This document shows, piece after piece, positions 23,443 through 34,010 of a stretch of DNA of 64,000 nucleotides. Both the position numbers and the translations under genes were made by a program. This DNA comes from Phyto melanocephala (Eukaryota; Arthropoda; Insecta; Diptera; Rhinophoridae). Positions within the stretch are counted from its first letter, which is position 1, and each line of letters opens with the position of its first letter. A model generated the notes under the pieces. That model did not search any database. It was not told where the DNA came from and worked only from the letters and a program-made list of their open reading frames with translations. The stretch covers positions 74,118,465 to 74,182,464 of the forward strand of contig OW799236.1 in the NCBI GenBank assembly GCA_941918925.1, written 5' to 3'.

Positions 23443-24660
23443 TCGAAAACGGTTTCTGAATATATCAAAAACAGAGTTTTTATATTTTTTTCGGTTCTTT
23501 AACCGATTTTTTAAATTTGTTAATTTTTGAACTGTTCAAGAAACCACTTCTTATTTCTTATATACAAATGATCTTGTCCATATAAAAAACTTTTGTATAA
23601 CAACTTTCTAAATTTTCTTAAGACATTACTTTCGTCTCTAGCACTCTAGAGAATGTGAAAGTTGTATAGAAACTAAAATTTTTTTGTAAATTTTAGGAAA
23701 AACACCGAAGCGTCTGTATTTTGCTGCTTATATCTCAGTTTGTTTCAAACCGATTTATTAGTTTTTGTCAGAAAAAATTGTTGAGACCATGGCTTATAAT
23801 TTGATGTCTTAAAAGTGTCCAAGACTTATTTAGGAGCTCTAAAAATTCTATATACATACATTTAAAGAAATATATTTTTTCAAAATGAATTCTTGCGTAT
23901 AACATTGCCGGTTAATGACCAATTTGTCTAAAATTTTTAGGAATATACCTGCAGACATATAATATCTATTTATGACTGACTGATTAATCATTGCACAGCC
24001 CTAACTAGTAACATTAAATTTGGACAATGGATTCCTTTTTCGATGTATGCTTCACTAAGAAGAGATTTTTCGAAATTTGTACCTTAAGAGGGTAAAATCG
24101 ATAACAAAATATATTCTGAACTAAACATTTTACAAATTAACTTAAAAAGCATTGTAATTTTCACAAAAAATAAGCTGACAAGTGGCTTTTTTAATTTTCA
24201 ACCCCTAAGGGATAAAAACTGGTAAAAGACTGTTATTTGGTACTTTTTTGGTACCCTATGTAACTTCTAAACATAATAGGCAAGGAAAAAAAATAAATTG
24301 TATTAGTTGTTTCTCGGAAAAATATTAATGAGATTTCGGCACTTTTTTCAATTTCGCCTGCATAAGGGATAAAAGTTGTCCCTCTATGTGGTACTCTTTC
24401 AAAAATTCCTTATTTTATTGAGTAGGACATAATTTGGTAATCATTATCGCCCAATAGAAAATGGACAAATATTTAGGTGAAAATTTTGAAAAATGTTATG
24501 GCTATGGACAACCAAAAAATTACTTTTTTAATTTTTATTGTTTTATATTTGTATAAATAAAATTCGGAAAGAAGGTACTAAAAATCCAAGTTGACTTTGA
24601 AGATTTTAGTGAAGGACAAAATGTTAATTTATTATTTTTATTGTCATTTTCCATATTCTG
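23443..24660. other. Non-coding stretch with decayed short repeats
   Basis: A phrase AAGGGATAAAA with TTTGGTACTTTT or TGTGGTACTCTT recurs near 24210 and 24370 (about 165 bp apart), suggesting old tandem units. The segment TATATCTCAGTTTGTTTC near 23735 resembles the centre of repeat A. No gene seen. Confidence 0.4.
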
Positions 24661-24757
24661 TTTATCGTGTTTATTTTTTACTCCAAATTGTTAAACCAAT
24701 TTTATATATTAAAAAGTCAATTAAAATAAAATTTTAAGTGATTGTGTATTTCTGACA

Positions 24758-25897
24758 ATGTTGTCGCAAAAAAGAAAGAAACTCTGGGGTAATAACCCAA
24801 AATTTAAAGTGCCAAAAATATCCGACGTACCTAGCAGCAGTGCAAATAGATTTCATCTACTTGCAAATGAAGAAGAAGAAGAACATGATACCCACAAGGA
24901 GAAAATACCACCAATTGTAGTGGACTCTGTCCATAGTTTTTCATCAGTTTTTGGACTTATTGGAGACAGGTATATGTTTAAACGAATGTCAATTGGAACA
25001 AAAATAATATCAAGCTCAAGGATACTGTATAACGAGGCCTTAAATGTACTAAGAACTAAGAAGTACCAATTTTACACGCATGAAATAAAAGATGCAAAAA
25101 CGTTTAAATTAGTGTTGTTTGGTCTTATTCAAATGGATACTAAGATAATTTGTGATGAATTTAACAACTCACACAATATAAATCCGGTAAGTGTAAAGGA
25201 AATCACCACGAAAAGATCAACCGCAGATGATACGCTATATCTTATTGAATTCGATCGTCAACAAGTGTCGAAGAGGGATATACTTAAAATAAGATATTTT
25301 AGTAATATTGCCGTTTACTGGAGAAGACCACTCAAGGGTAGCAAAGGCCCTACTCAATGCACCAAATGCTCTATGTATGGTCACGGTGCTAGGAACTGTA
25401 ACAGAGTAGTAGTGTGTGCAGCCTGTGCGGGTAATCACGAATTTGCAGATTGTCAATTAAACAAAGCCGCTTATAGTGAGAACATTATCTACAAATGTTA
25501 CAACTGAGCTAGGAGGAATTTTAAAAATGTAAAGCACAGAGCGGACGACCCGAAATGCCCGTGTCGTCAGGAATACCTGGAGATTCGTCAACGCACCACA
25601 TCCAGAAATAAAGTACCACAAAGAACTAATATGCTGAACTTTAACTCCGATGAAGTTAATTTTCCCCAACTGCCTGGTAAGGAACATCAAAATTATACAC
25701 GTGACTCCGGTGCTAAAAGTAATGTACTGTACTCTGATGTAACAAGAAGTAAGACCCTTGTTAACAGAAATGAAGATGATATTTCTAATGAGAAATTGAT
25801 GCAAATATTTTTTGATGCTGTCGATGCACTTCAAAGGTACCAAAACAAGTATGACAAGCTACGAGTGCTGGGGATGATGCTTCAACATGCAATATAA
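24758..25897 (+). pseudogene. Jockey ORF1, Gag-like zinc-knuckle protein, one nonsense codon
   Basis: One open frame of 379 codons except for a single TGA at 25505-25507. Residues 1-60 are polar with an acidic run (EEEEEH, 38-43); about 105-190 correspond to the PRE_C2HC region that precedes zinc fingers in Jockey Gag proteins; the first knuckle is C201-C204-H209-C214 and the second C220-C223-H227-C232. The third would begin KCYN at 246-249, and the TGA falls exactly where its second cysteine is expected, followed by in-frame H..DDPKCP. The rest (25508-25897) ends LQHAI, overlapping ORF2. The protein normally binds the element RNA and accompanies it to the nucleus. Start chosen as the first ATG of the long frame. 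Confidence 0.85.
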
Positions 25898-27866
25898 ATC
25901 AACAGTTAGTCACAATGTTCATGTTATGCACTGGAATGCTCAAGGCATAACGACTGAGTCAGCAGCTTCACAGCTGAAAAAATTTTTATTTGACAAGGAA
26001 GTCGATATTCTCCTTGTCAATGAGACATTTTTGAAACCCCACCATAAATTTAAACTTGGAGGCTACAAAATTTATAGAGAGGATCGACCAACTCATGGTG
26101 GCGGTGTACTCATCGCAGTAAAATACAATGTTGAACATGAAATATTACCAACTATAAATACAAGTGTGGCTGAAAATATTTCGGTTCGAGTAATAATAAA
26201 TAGGCGCCCTGTGATTTTTACATCTGCGTACAATCCGGTTCATACTATAAATTTTAAAACTGATATGGATGCTTTAACTGGACGGTCAAATGACTTCTTT
26301 TTATTTGGTGATTTAAACGCACAACATACGCACTGGAATTGTTTTTCAAACAATATTGCTGGTAATGAGCTTTATAGCCATAGCCTTCAATCAAACTACT
26401 ACATTTATTACTCAAATGCATTTACTCGCTTTGGACAAAATATTAATCCAGTACAGCCGTCTACAGTAGACATCCTTTTAACTAACTCTTGTCTTCCTTT
26501 TTCAACCTTGGAAACACATCCAAATATGTTGCAGTCGGACCATGTACCACTATCTTGCGTCATTTATGGAGAGGTACAAAATAGCATTTTAATGCTATCC
26601 TTGTATAATCGAGCCGATTGGTCATCAATAAAAAACTTAGTTGAAAGTAAAATAATATTACAAGAGATTGATCAAAATATTACAAACACAGGTAATCTAG
26701 ATTTAGCATTAAGTAAACTAATATCCATTGTAAAAGAAGCTACAAATAAAATACCAGTTGGTCATAGAAACCCCTTCCAACGTGAAATTTCAGAAATTAG
26801 TAAAATGCTTATTTCACAGAGAAACAAATATAGACGTAAATTTCAAAGATGTAGGGATAGTAATTTTAAAATGCAATTAAACTGTATCTTAAGGCAGCTA
26901 AATAGGCTTATTGACTATCACCTAAATAAAGACAGAAATGATTCTTGGTCGAAATTCATATCAAATCTGCCTACCGGCTCTAAAAAGTTTTGGAAATTAA
27001 CAAAAACTTTTAAAGGAAAAAACTCCACATTGTCTAAACTGCATTTAAATGCAACAATTTTAAATTCTGACGTCGAAAAGGCAAATGCGAAAGCTGACGT
27101 ATTTGCCAGTTCACATACCATTACTTTTAACAATCCATCCCCCATGGAATCGGTTGTATCAAGATACATTAATGACCTTAATCAAACTCTTACCGATGAT
27201 ACAAGTATTGAACTTACAAATTTGTCTGAAGTCAAATCGTTTGTCCATTTGTTAAAAAATAATAAATCCCCTGGTTTAGATGGGATTAACAGCATAGTAC
27301 TTAAAAATATGCCCGATTACTTTTTTGAAATTTTAAGTAAACTATTTAACTTTTGTTTAAGCAATGGGTACTTCCCACTCGTTTTTAAAATGGCTAAGGT
27401 AATTCCAATCCACAAATCTGGAAAGGATCCTAAATTACCCTCCAGCTATAGACCAATTACTATTCTAAGCCTATTAGATAAGGTGTTCGAGAAAATTATT
27501 CACACCAGGATTTTAGATTTTTCAAATTGCAATAATATCATAAATGAAGAACAATTTGGTTTTCGAAAAGAGCACTCCACTGTACATCAACTTAATAGAG
27601 TTGTAAACTTTATTGAATGTAATAAAAGTAATCGGAAAAGTACTGGAGTAGTTTTTCTTGATATCGAAAAAGCTTTTGACTCAATCTGGCATGATGGACT
27701 AGTGTATAAATTAAATACGTTGCATTTTCCAATTTACCTTCAAAAACTTATCAAAAGCGTTTTAGATAAACGTACGTTTGTTGTATCTGTCAATAACAAA
27801 TTTTCTAGTGAAAGGCAAATACCTGCGGGCTTGCCACAAGGCTTGCCACATCCGATGTTACTCTAA
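25887..27866 (+). pseudogene. Jockey ORF2, endonuclease and N-terminal part of reverse transcriptase
   Basis: 659 codons starting at an ATG overlapping the end of ORF1 by 11 bases. The N-terminus is an APE-type endonuclease that nicks target DNA: N17 (HWNAQG), E46 (VNET), D142 and N144 (GDLNAQH), and S217-D218-H219 (QSDH). The reverse transcriptase begins around 455 (KSPGLDGI), with SSYRPITILSLLDKVFEKII at 519-538, QFGFRKEHST at 556-565, motif A FLDIEKAFDSIWHDGL (590-605) and motif B AGLPQG (647-652). After GLPQG the frame is lost by a deletion of roughly a dozen codons (the SVLSP..YN segment) and reaches a stop. Continuation at 27845 in another frame. Confidence 0.9.
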
Positions 27867-28414
27867 GAAGAGACCATGATGCGGCTTTTTACGCGGATGA
27901 TAGCGCCTTTATTTGTTGCGGTAAAGTGTCGAATGCGATAATTAGGAGAATGGAAAATAATCTTAAATTAATTCGTAAATACTATGACAAATGGAAAATA
28001 AAAGTCAATGACGATAAAACTCAAGCAATTATATTTCCATTCAACAAATCGCGAAAACGCTTTCCTACTAGATATTTATCGTCTAGGGGAACAATAATTC
28101 CATTGAGGAACGAAATTAAATATTTAGGAGTTATCCTTGACAAAAAACTTTTATTTAAACAGCATGTTAATTACATTTGTGAGAAGGCAATTAAGTGTAG
28201 CCGTGCCTTATACCCCTTAATTAGCCGAAGATCTAAACTTAATATAAAGAACAAGGTACTTATTTACAAAATGTGTATTCGACCGATTATGACCTATGGT
28301 TGTCAAATCTGGTCACAAAAGGCTGCTAAAACGCATACAAAAAAATTGCAAATCATTCAAAATAAAAACTTGAAAATAATACACAATCTACCTTTTAGAT
28401 ATCTTATCTTATAA
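27845..28414 (+). pseudogene. Jockey ORF2, catalytic YADD motif to C-terminus, shifted frame
   Basis: Frame +2 relative to the preceding segment: TSDVTLRRDHDAAFYADDSA places the catalytic YADD box at about 27887-27901, directly after the deletion point. It continues WKIKVNDDKTQAIIF, IKYLGVILDKKLLFKQHVNY and PIMTYGCQIWSQKA, the thumb and C-terminal region of Jockey reverse transcriptases. It stops at 28414, where another shift moves the last ~33 codons (28447-28545, beginning MFNSLTRELTL) into the third frame. Together with ORF2's first part this accounts for a normal-length ORF2. Confidence 0.88.
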
Positions 28415-28446
28415 CTTATCTTCTACATAGAAACTTTAACTTTAAA

Positions 28447-28545
28447 ATGTTTAATTCATTGACAAGGGAACTGACGCTGTCATTTAATGAAAAATGCAGA
28501 AGGTCAAATTTTGAAATAATAAGAAATTTGCTGAACAACCACTGA
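28447..28545 (+). pseudogene. Jockey ORF2 C-terminal tail, third frame
   Basis: A 32-codon open stretch ending RNLLNNH then TGA, immediately before the 3' untranslated part. The composition and position fit the Jockey C-terminal tail; only one frameshift separates it from the previous segment. Confidence 0.6.
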
Positions 28546-28794
28546 GGGTCTTTTGTTTAAAAGACACATTTCAGTGATTGTTCTAAAATCTCTTATGACT
28601 TCTAAGTTGATACGAGGTTTTTTATGAACAACTTTTCCTTTAAACTGTGATATTAGTAGTTTCTTTATTTAATTAATCAGATGTTAATTGTTGTAATACT
28701 ATATGTAAATTCTCATAACTCTGTTAACGATATTGATAAAATTCATAAGTTTTAATAAATAAATATAAATAAAAAAAAATAAAAAAATATTCTG

Positions 28795-31595
28795 AATTAA
28801 TAAATCTTAAATTTTAAAACTCAGTAGAATTGATCTTGGTTTTAGATAGAAAATTTATCCCTGATATATCCTTTCTCAACTTTATATTTTTCTATCGAAG
28901 TAGCGGATAATATACTAGTTTCATATGTACGAAAAATCGATTGAACATATTCTATATAAAGATATCAAAAATTCTTAATATATGTGTAAGTTATGTTTAG
29001 TTATTGTATTTTCTTGATTAAATGTATTATTGTTCTTTTAGTTTCAGTAGAATTTATATACATAAGTATGCCTATTACTAACCGATACTATAATATAAGA
29101 CATCTTCTTGTTGTATTGCAATTACCAAATGAAATGAAATTTCATTTTGAAATTAAATTTTAATATAATTCTGTCATTTTCTTATTTTTATATGATAAAA
29201 TGAATAATTGCAATTTATATACATATATTTTTTTAAATTCATTAATAAAGCAAATTAACATTTAACAAGTGTGACAGACTAGAATTGCTGTCGAAAATCG
29301 AAGCCCACTACTGACTAATCTACCGTAGCACCTGAATAACTTTGTTAGACTTGAGAATCAATTATGTCTCTATTATATTTGAAAATACTAACATTAGACA
29401 TGTTTTTTTTTCTCCCTAAAGATTTATATGTTTGTTTGTTATAAATGATGTGATTCTGTTAAAATTAAATTGTAAAACTTTCTATATGCGAGAGAAAAAA
29501 AAACTTTTCTTAGCAAGTTTTGTCTTGTATGTCTGCTTTTGGCACTTTATTTGTAATTTTGTTGTTTTTCTCGGACTTTTCTAGTGATTTCTTTTATGGA
29601 AAACTACATGAAACGAATTTGTTTATAATGAGTTTCTTTCCACACGAAATACAAAATCTATGAACTTTTATTGTTGTTTTGTGCAAAAAAAAACTTACGT
29701 TTGTATATTAGACTGGCTTAAGAGTAGTATGTATGTATATGGGATTTGTAATTGTAATATTTTTTTTGGTTTCCGCAAGACCGCCACTGTTTTATTCAAC
29801 AAAAGAAGATTGACCATATTTAGAGGTCGCTAGAAATATGGATTTGTGCAGCAAGATAAATTCAGTTTGTATTAGAATTAATTTCGGCAAGTGATCATAT
29901 GTTTTTACAGCGTATTTATTAAGCTTCGATATTATCTATAATCGTCTTATTCTTACTTACAACCTTAACTTGCATTGATTTTGTAAAACGGATATAACCA
30001 GTGATGGGAATTTTGCTATTTTCAAATTAAATCTATCGATTGAAAAAGCCGTTTAGCGGACAAAAATATATTTAAGCTATTAACGGAAAAACTATAGATT
30101 TTTGATGAACCATCCTTTGCACTACTAAAGCTCCACTTTTTCTTAGTGCAACCAAGACTTTCATCATACATATAAGATTAGAATAAAAGTTATGATGTTT
30201 TATATTTTCTAAGAGTTTCACGTTTCTCTTGACATTAATTTCGTTATTGTAACTCCTATGTGTCGTATTTTCCAGGACTCTTGAAAAGTCCGAGGGTTAC
30301 ATATATATAAAAGTTCTTTTAAAAAGTGCTTAAACTTAAAAAACTTAAACTAATTTAAATAAAATTGTATGTATTTAAAGAATGAAATTAGCAAGCAGTG
30401 TCTGATAAAAGTTCGTACATATAGATATTTAGAGTTAATAATTACATTAAATAATGTTTATGTATGGTACCGATGTATTATAAAAAAATTTCGTTTCAAA
30501 TAGGTAACAAGATTGTTAAGGACACTGATTTGTGCTGTTACATTGTATACGACAGCTGCAGATGGGATAAAGATATTTCCAATCGAATAAAAAAAGTTAG
30601 TACAAGTCAATGGTAAACTTAACAAAAATTTAATCAACAGTAAATTTTGGCACCAAACGAACCAAATTTCGATAAACACTGAAAAACAAAGAAGGAAATA
30701 GAACTGCATTCGTCACCGAAATAAAAACCAAGTTGCCAGACCCATGAATGTCCTGCTCTAACATGTTATAGGCATAAACGGAAAACATTATAATTAATTC
30801 GATTGCAATAAAACAATATCACTATTAACAGGTCTAGATTGAAAATTTATTATAAGATCCTATGCTTCTTGGATAAAGAACGGAAACATATAGAGTTTAA
30901 AAAATATTCCTTCCGTTTGAGATAAAGAAACATTTTAATGCTGCATCATTAAATTTTTAAACTGTGTTTTTGTTTACTTAAAAAATTTAAAAACTATAAT
31001 AAATATTTTATTATTATTTTTTTAGAAATAATGCCAGGCATACCTAAATTTAAAAAAAAATATGTTTTGAAACCTCTTTCGACAATTGAGGAAACTTATG
31101 TGAAATAATTTCGAAAAGTAGGAAAAAAATAAAAAAAAAAATAGAATCCAGGGTGTCGTGTACCGCACACTCTAATTTTTTGCTTCATTGCCATCAGATT
31201 TAGTCTATTAGTCTTTCATTGAATCATTTTAACAGTTTGTCTATTAAATTTTAAATACATTTTGAAATAGGAAAGTTAGCGATTGACCGCTTAAATTGTA
31301 ACTAACTAAAAAATCTTGCATTTTTCTAGCGATTTTGAGGCAAGATTTGTTAAAAAAAAGTTTCAATTACTTAGTATAGCCGTCATGTTTATTTATACTT
31401 ATTTCTAACATAGATGTTTGTGTTTGTGCTTTGCATAAAGGAAATACAATTTTGGAAAAAAGTTAAATTAATTTAATTTAGCGCACAAAATTTAAGGAAT
31501 TTAAAAAAATAATTTGTTTAAAGTAAAGGTAGTTCATAATACAGTTTTTGCTACAGGCAGCAAGCAAATTTGGGTGTTAGTTTGTTGCATTTTAT
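28795..31595. other. AT-rich stretch, no gene recognised
   Basis: Nothing beyond low-complexity A/T runs is recognisable; the minus-strand 83-codon frame at 30458-30709 has no domain I know. Confidence 0.5.
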
Positions 31596-31599
31596 TAAT

Positions 31600-31645
31600 G
31601 GCAAGCTAACCCGGTGCGCTATGCTGCACCCACCAGGAATTTTTA
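31600..31645 (-). mobile_element. Helitron 3' end remnant
   Basis: On the minus strand GGTGCAGCATAGCGCACC forms a hairpin and is followed by GGGTTAGCTTG, close to the GCGAAGCACACCGGGTATTAGCTAGT-type end at 40050-40080 with the final CTAGT eroded. The rest of the element, which would lie to the right, is not delimited. Confidence 0.4.
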
Positions 31646-32346
31646 TTATTTTATGTATAAATATATGCAATTGTTTTAAATATGTATGCGTAATTTAAAT
31701 TTTCATAATTTAAATTGATTTTTTAATGCAGCTTATTGCCAGTAAATTTTTGAGGTTAGGATAGACCCCATCTATAGGAGTTGCAGACTTTAGGTATATT
31801 AGTCCACAGTCTGCAGCATTTATATTCTATTCTGACCTCGAAAAGTTAGTGACAAGATTTGGGGGAAAAAATGCCCCCAAGCTTAAGCAGGTGTTGTGGG
31901 AAATCATTATATGTCCCCGCCAAAATGAGCTTTTATATTTGTCTGCAATTAAAGCTTCTGAATAGATTTTTATAAAGGAGACGTTTTAAGGCATGTTTTG
32001 AGGATATCTGTTCGCATCCCTCTTGCAACGACAGGGACTGTTTCACGAAAATAACCAGAAAAAAATCAAAAGGGATTTCGTCTAAAATTCGTTGGCATCT
32101 CTAAAGTATTTTAAAGTGCGGTTTACCGATTCAACGTGGAGTCTGTGACTCACTCATATTATAATCACCAATAGAGGTGCATAAGTGGAAAGCAAGCTTA
32201 ATTAGCGACAATGAAAAACATTTTCTGATATGAGGATTTTCTGATGTTTTCATTTAATTACGCCCTATTTATATTAACAGTAATTTTGGTGGTCTTTATA
32301 AAAGAATTTTACTAATTTTAACTCATATCTACCAGCTGCTACATAT
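31646..32346. other. Non-coding stretch, less AT-rich in part
   Basis: The segment 31750-32110 is notably less AT-rich than its surroundings (for example TAGACCCCATCTATAGGAGT and GCCCCCAAGCTTAAGCAGGT) but has no open frame or motif that I can assign; it may be an unidentified repeat or the body of the Helitron whose end is at 31600. Confidence 0.3.
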
Positions 32347-33057
32347 TTTTATACCCTTCACCTGTGGAGCACAAGGGTATATATAGGTTTGTCATTCCGT
32401 TTGTAATTTCTACAATTTTCATATCCGACCCCATAAAGTATATATTTTCTGATAACTTATGAATAGAGGAGTCGATTAAGCCCTGACCGTCTGTCCGTCT
32501 GTCCGTGTGTCCGTGTGTTGGTTGAAATCAACTTTTAGAAGCAACTATATGTTCCTCAGATCTGTGTATGGTATCAATCTCTTGGAAATATCCAGGAATG
32601 AATCGCCATTGAAATTCAGCACAATCGTCCTATAACTTTCTGAAATATGAGCAAAAAACCACGATCACCTCGTTTTTTTTTTCATAATTACAACAACAAC
32701 ATACATATGTATATACTGGTTAGAGTAAACGTGGAACCGAATCCCAGCTGAGACAAAAATTTTGTTTTATTTAATTTTATATATTATTTATATATTTTTT
32801 TAAATTTTTTTTTTAAAAAAATTTTTTTTAATTTTTTTATAATTTTTTTATTTATAATATATTTTTTTTTATAATTTTTTTTTGGAAACGTACATACGAA
32901 AACTCAATTTATAATTCTGCAATGGGATGTTTTGTATATGTATGTACGTATTTTATATGAGATGAAAGGTGATACAAACAATTGTAATTTCATGACTACA
33001 CGTTGTGAAAGGTATATAAGATTCGGCATGGCCGAATATAGCACTGTAACTTGTTTT
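32347..33057 (-). repeat. Repeat A, full-length copy, reversed
   Basis: Reverse complement of the 18730-19565 layout: TTTATACCCTTCACCTGTGG, CCCCATAAAGTATATATTTT, the CTGTCCGTCTGTCCGTGTGT block, an A/T-only centre (about 32755-32885), and the hairpin end ATTCGGCATGGCCGAAT with AGCACTGTAACTTGTTTTA. Confidence 0.82.
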
Positions 33058-33600
33058 ATATGGGGAATATCATGCCCCTTGCTCTGATCCTATCGATTTT
33101 TTTCGAATAAGGAAAATGTTATTAAAGTAACTCTTACACAGTTTAAATAGAATAGCTGTTATAGTTCTCAAAATATATATGTGTTCAATTTGTATGGGTG
33201 GTACCACGCCCACCTAAAAAATTAAAATTATTCTTCTTTCGGAAGATAAAGCTAGAGCATTTGTGTAAAAATATTAGAATTTGTAGTAGTAGTTTCGAAG
33301 AAAACTTATAAGATAGATTTAAGGTGTGAGCAGTGCGAAGAATATATTGCTTTGGAAACGCATATCTTTTTGGATATTAATCAAGATTATTTAAACTAGT
33401 TCTTAATTTATGAGAAACTCTCAAAGAACGTGGCTTATAGCAAACCCAATAGAAAGTTTTTTTAACAGTTTAATTTTCATTTTGAAAAAAAGAGCACTAA
33501 AGGGTTAGTATTTATAAGGAAAACTGCATTTAAGAGCTATGATGGTTTCACCGTGACAAAGTGAATTTCTTTGTAATGAGAGAAAAAGAAATCAAACATA
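33058..33600. repeat. Decayed repeat with CCACGCCCAC motif
   Basis: GGGAATATCATGCCCC..CTGATC..ATCGATTTTT resembles TGTGGGATATCATTTCCCC at about 45853, and GGTACCACGCCCACCT resembles GTGGGCGTGG words in repeat B. It looks like an old dispersed repeat; boundaries are unclear and no gene is seen. Confidence 0.35.
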
Positions 33601-33622
33601 ATGAAATCATTTTGAAATAAAG

Positions 33623-34010
33623 ATGTTATTGCATCAATTTATCGCGTTAGTCTTTCTGATATGGCCTGAGTCCGATATGACTATATCGCAATTTACAATA
33701 TATGGTACGAGCAACCGTCTTCGAAAAAATATAATGGAATATAATAAAAATAATTATTTTGTCTTTAAGAACCACTCGTATTATACTTTTGAATTTTGTT
33801 ACCAAACGCTTTGCTTTATTATTCGATGATGGACATAAAAAAGCTTATTCGTTTCTTACAAAGTACCATGCAGTGCGAAAAAACGATGCAGTTTTTTTTC
33901 AGAGGGAAGAAAAAGCGACCATTTTAAGGGTTGGAAAGGTTTATGCAGGGTGTGAGATTACCTTGGTTAACGAATTTAATTTAGAACAGAAACAATATAA
34001 GTACGCTTAA
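33623..34010 (+). other. Two overlapping short open frames, unrecognised
   Basis: Frames 33623-33829 and 33759-34010 overlap. The second (83 codons) has a mixed, protein-like composition (FALLFDDGHKKAYSF, TILRVGKVYAGCEITLV) unlike the K/N/I/F-rich chance frames nearby. It might be the eroded remnant of a transposon or host gene. No family recognised, no splice signals confirmed; low confidence that it is expressed. Confidence 0.25.

Larger units (their letters stand above)
24661..28786 (+). mobile_element. Jockey-clade non-LTR retrotransposon, nearly full length
   Basis: Contains a short 5' leader, ORF1 (nucleic-acid-binding Gag-like) and ORF2 (endonuclease plus reverse transcriptase) in the order and with the 11-base ATG overlap typical of Jockey elements, then a ~240-bp 3' region with AATAAA words and an A-rich tail (about 28754-28787). 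The 8-mer ATATTCTG occurs just before the inferred 5' end (24653-24660) and just after the tail (28787-28794), a candidate target duplication. Disabling lesions: a TGA in ORF1, a small deletion with frameshift between reverse-transcriptase motifs B and C, and a C-terminal frameshift. Few mutations suggest a young copy. No RNase H domain is seen. Confidence 0.88.

Noticed and set aside
32755..32885. A/T-only tract considered as a replication origin
   Set aside because: It is the low-complexity centre of repeat A, present at the same position in another copy.
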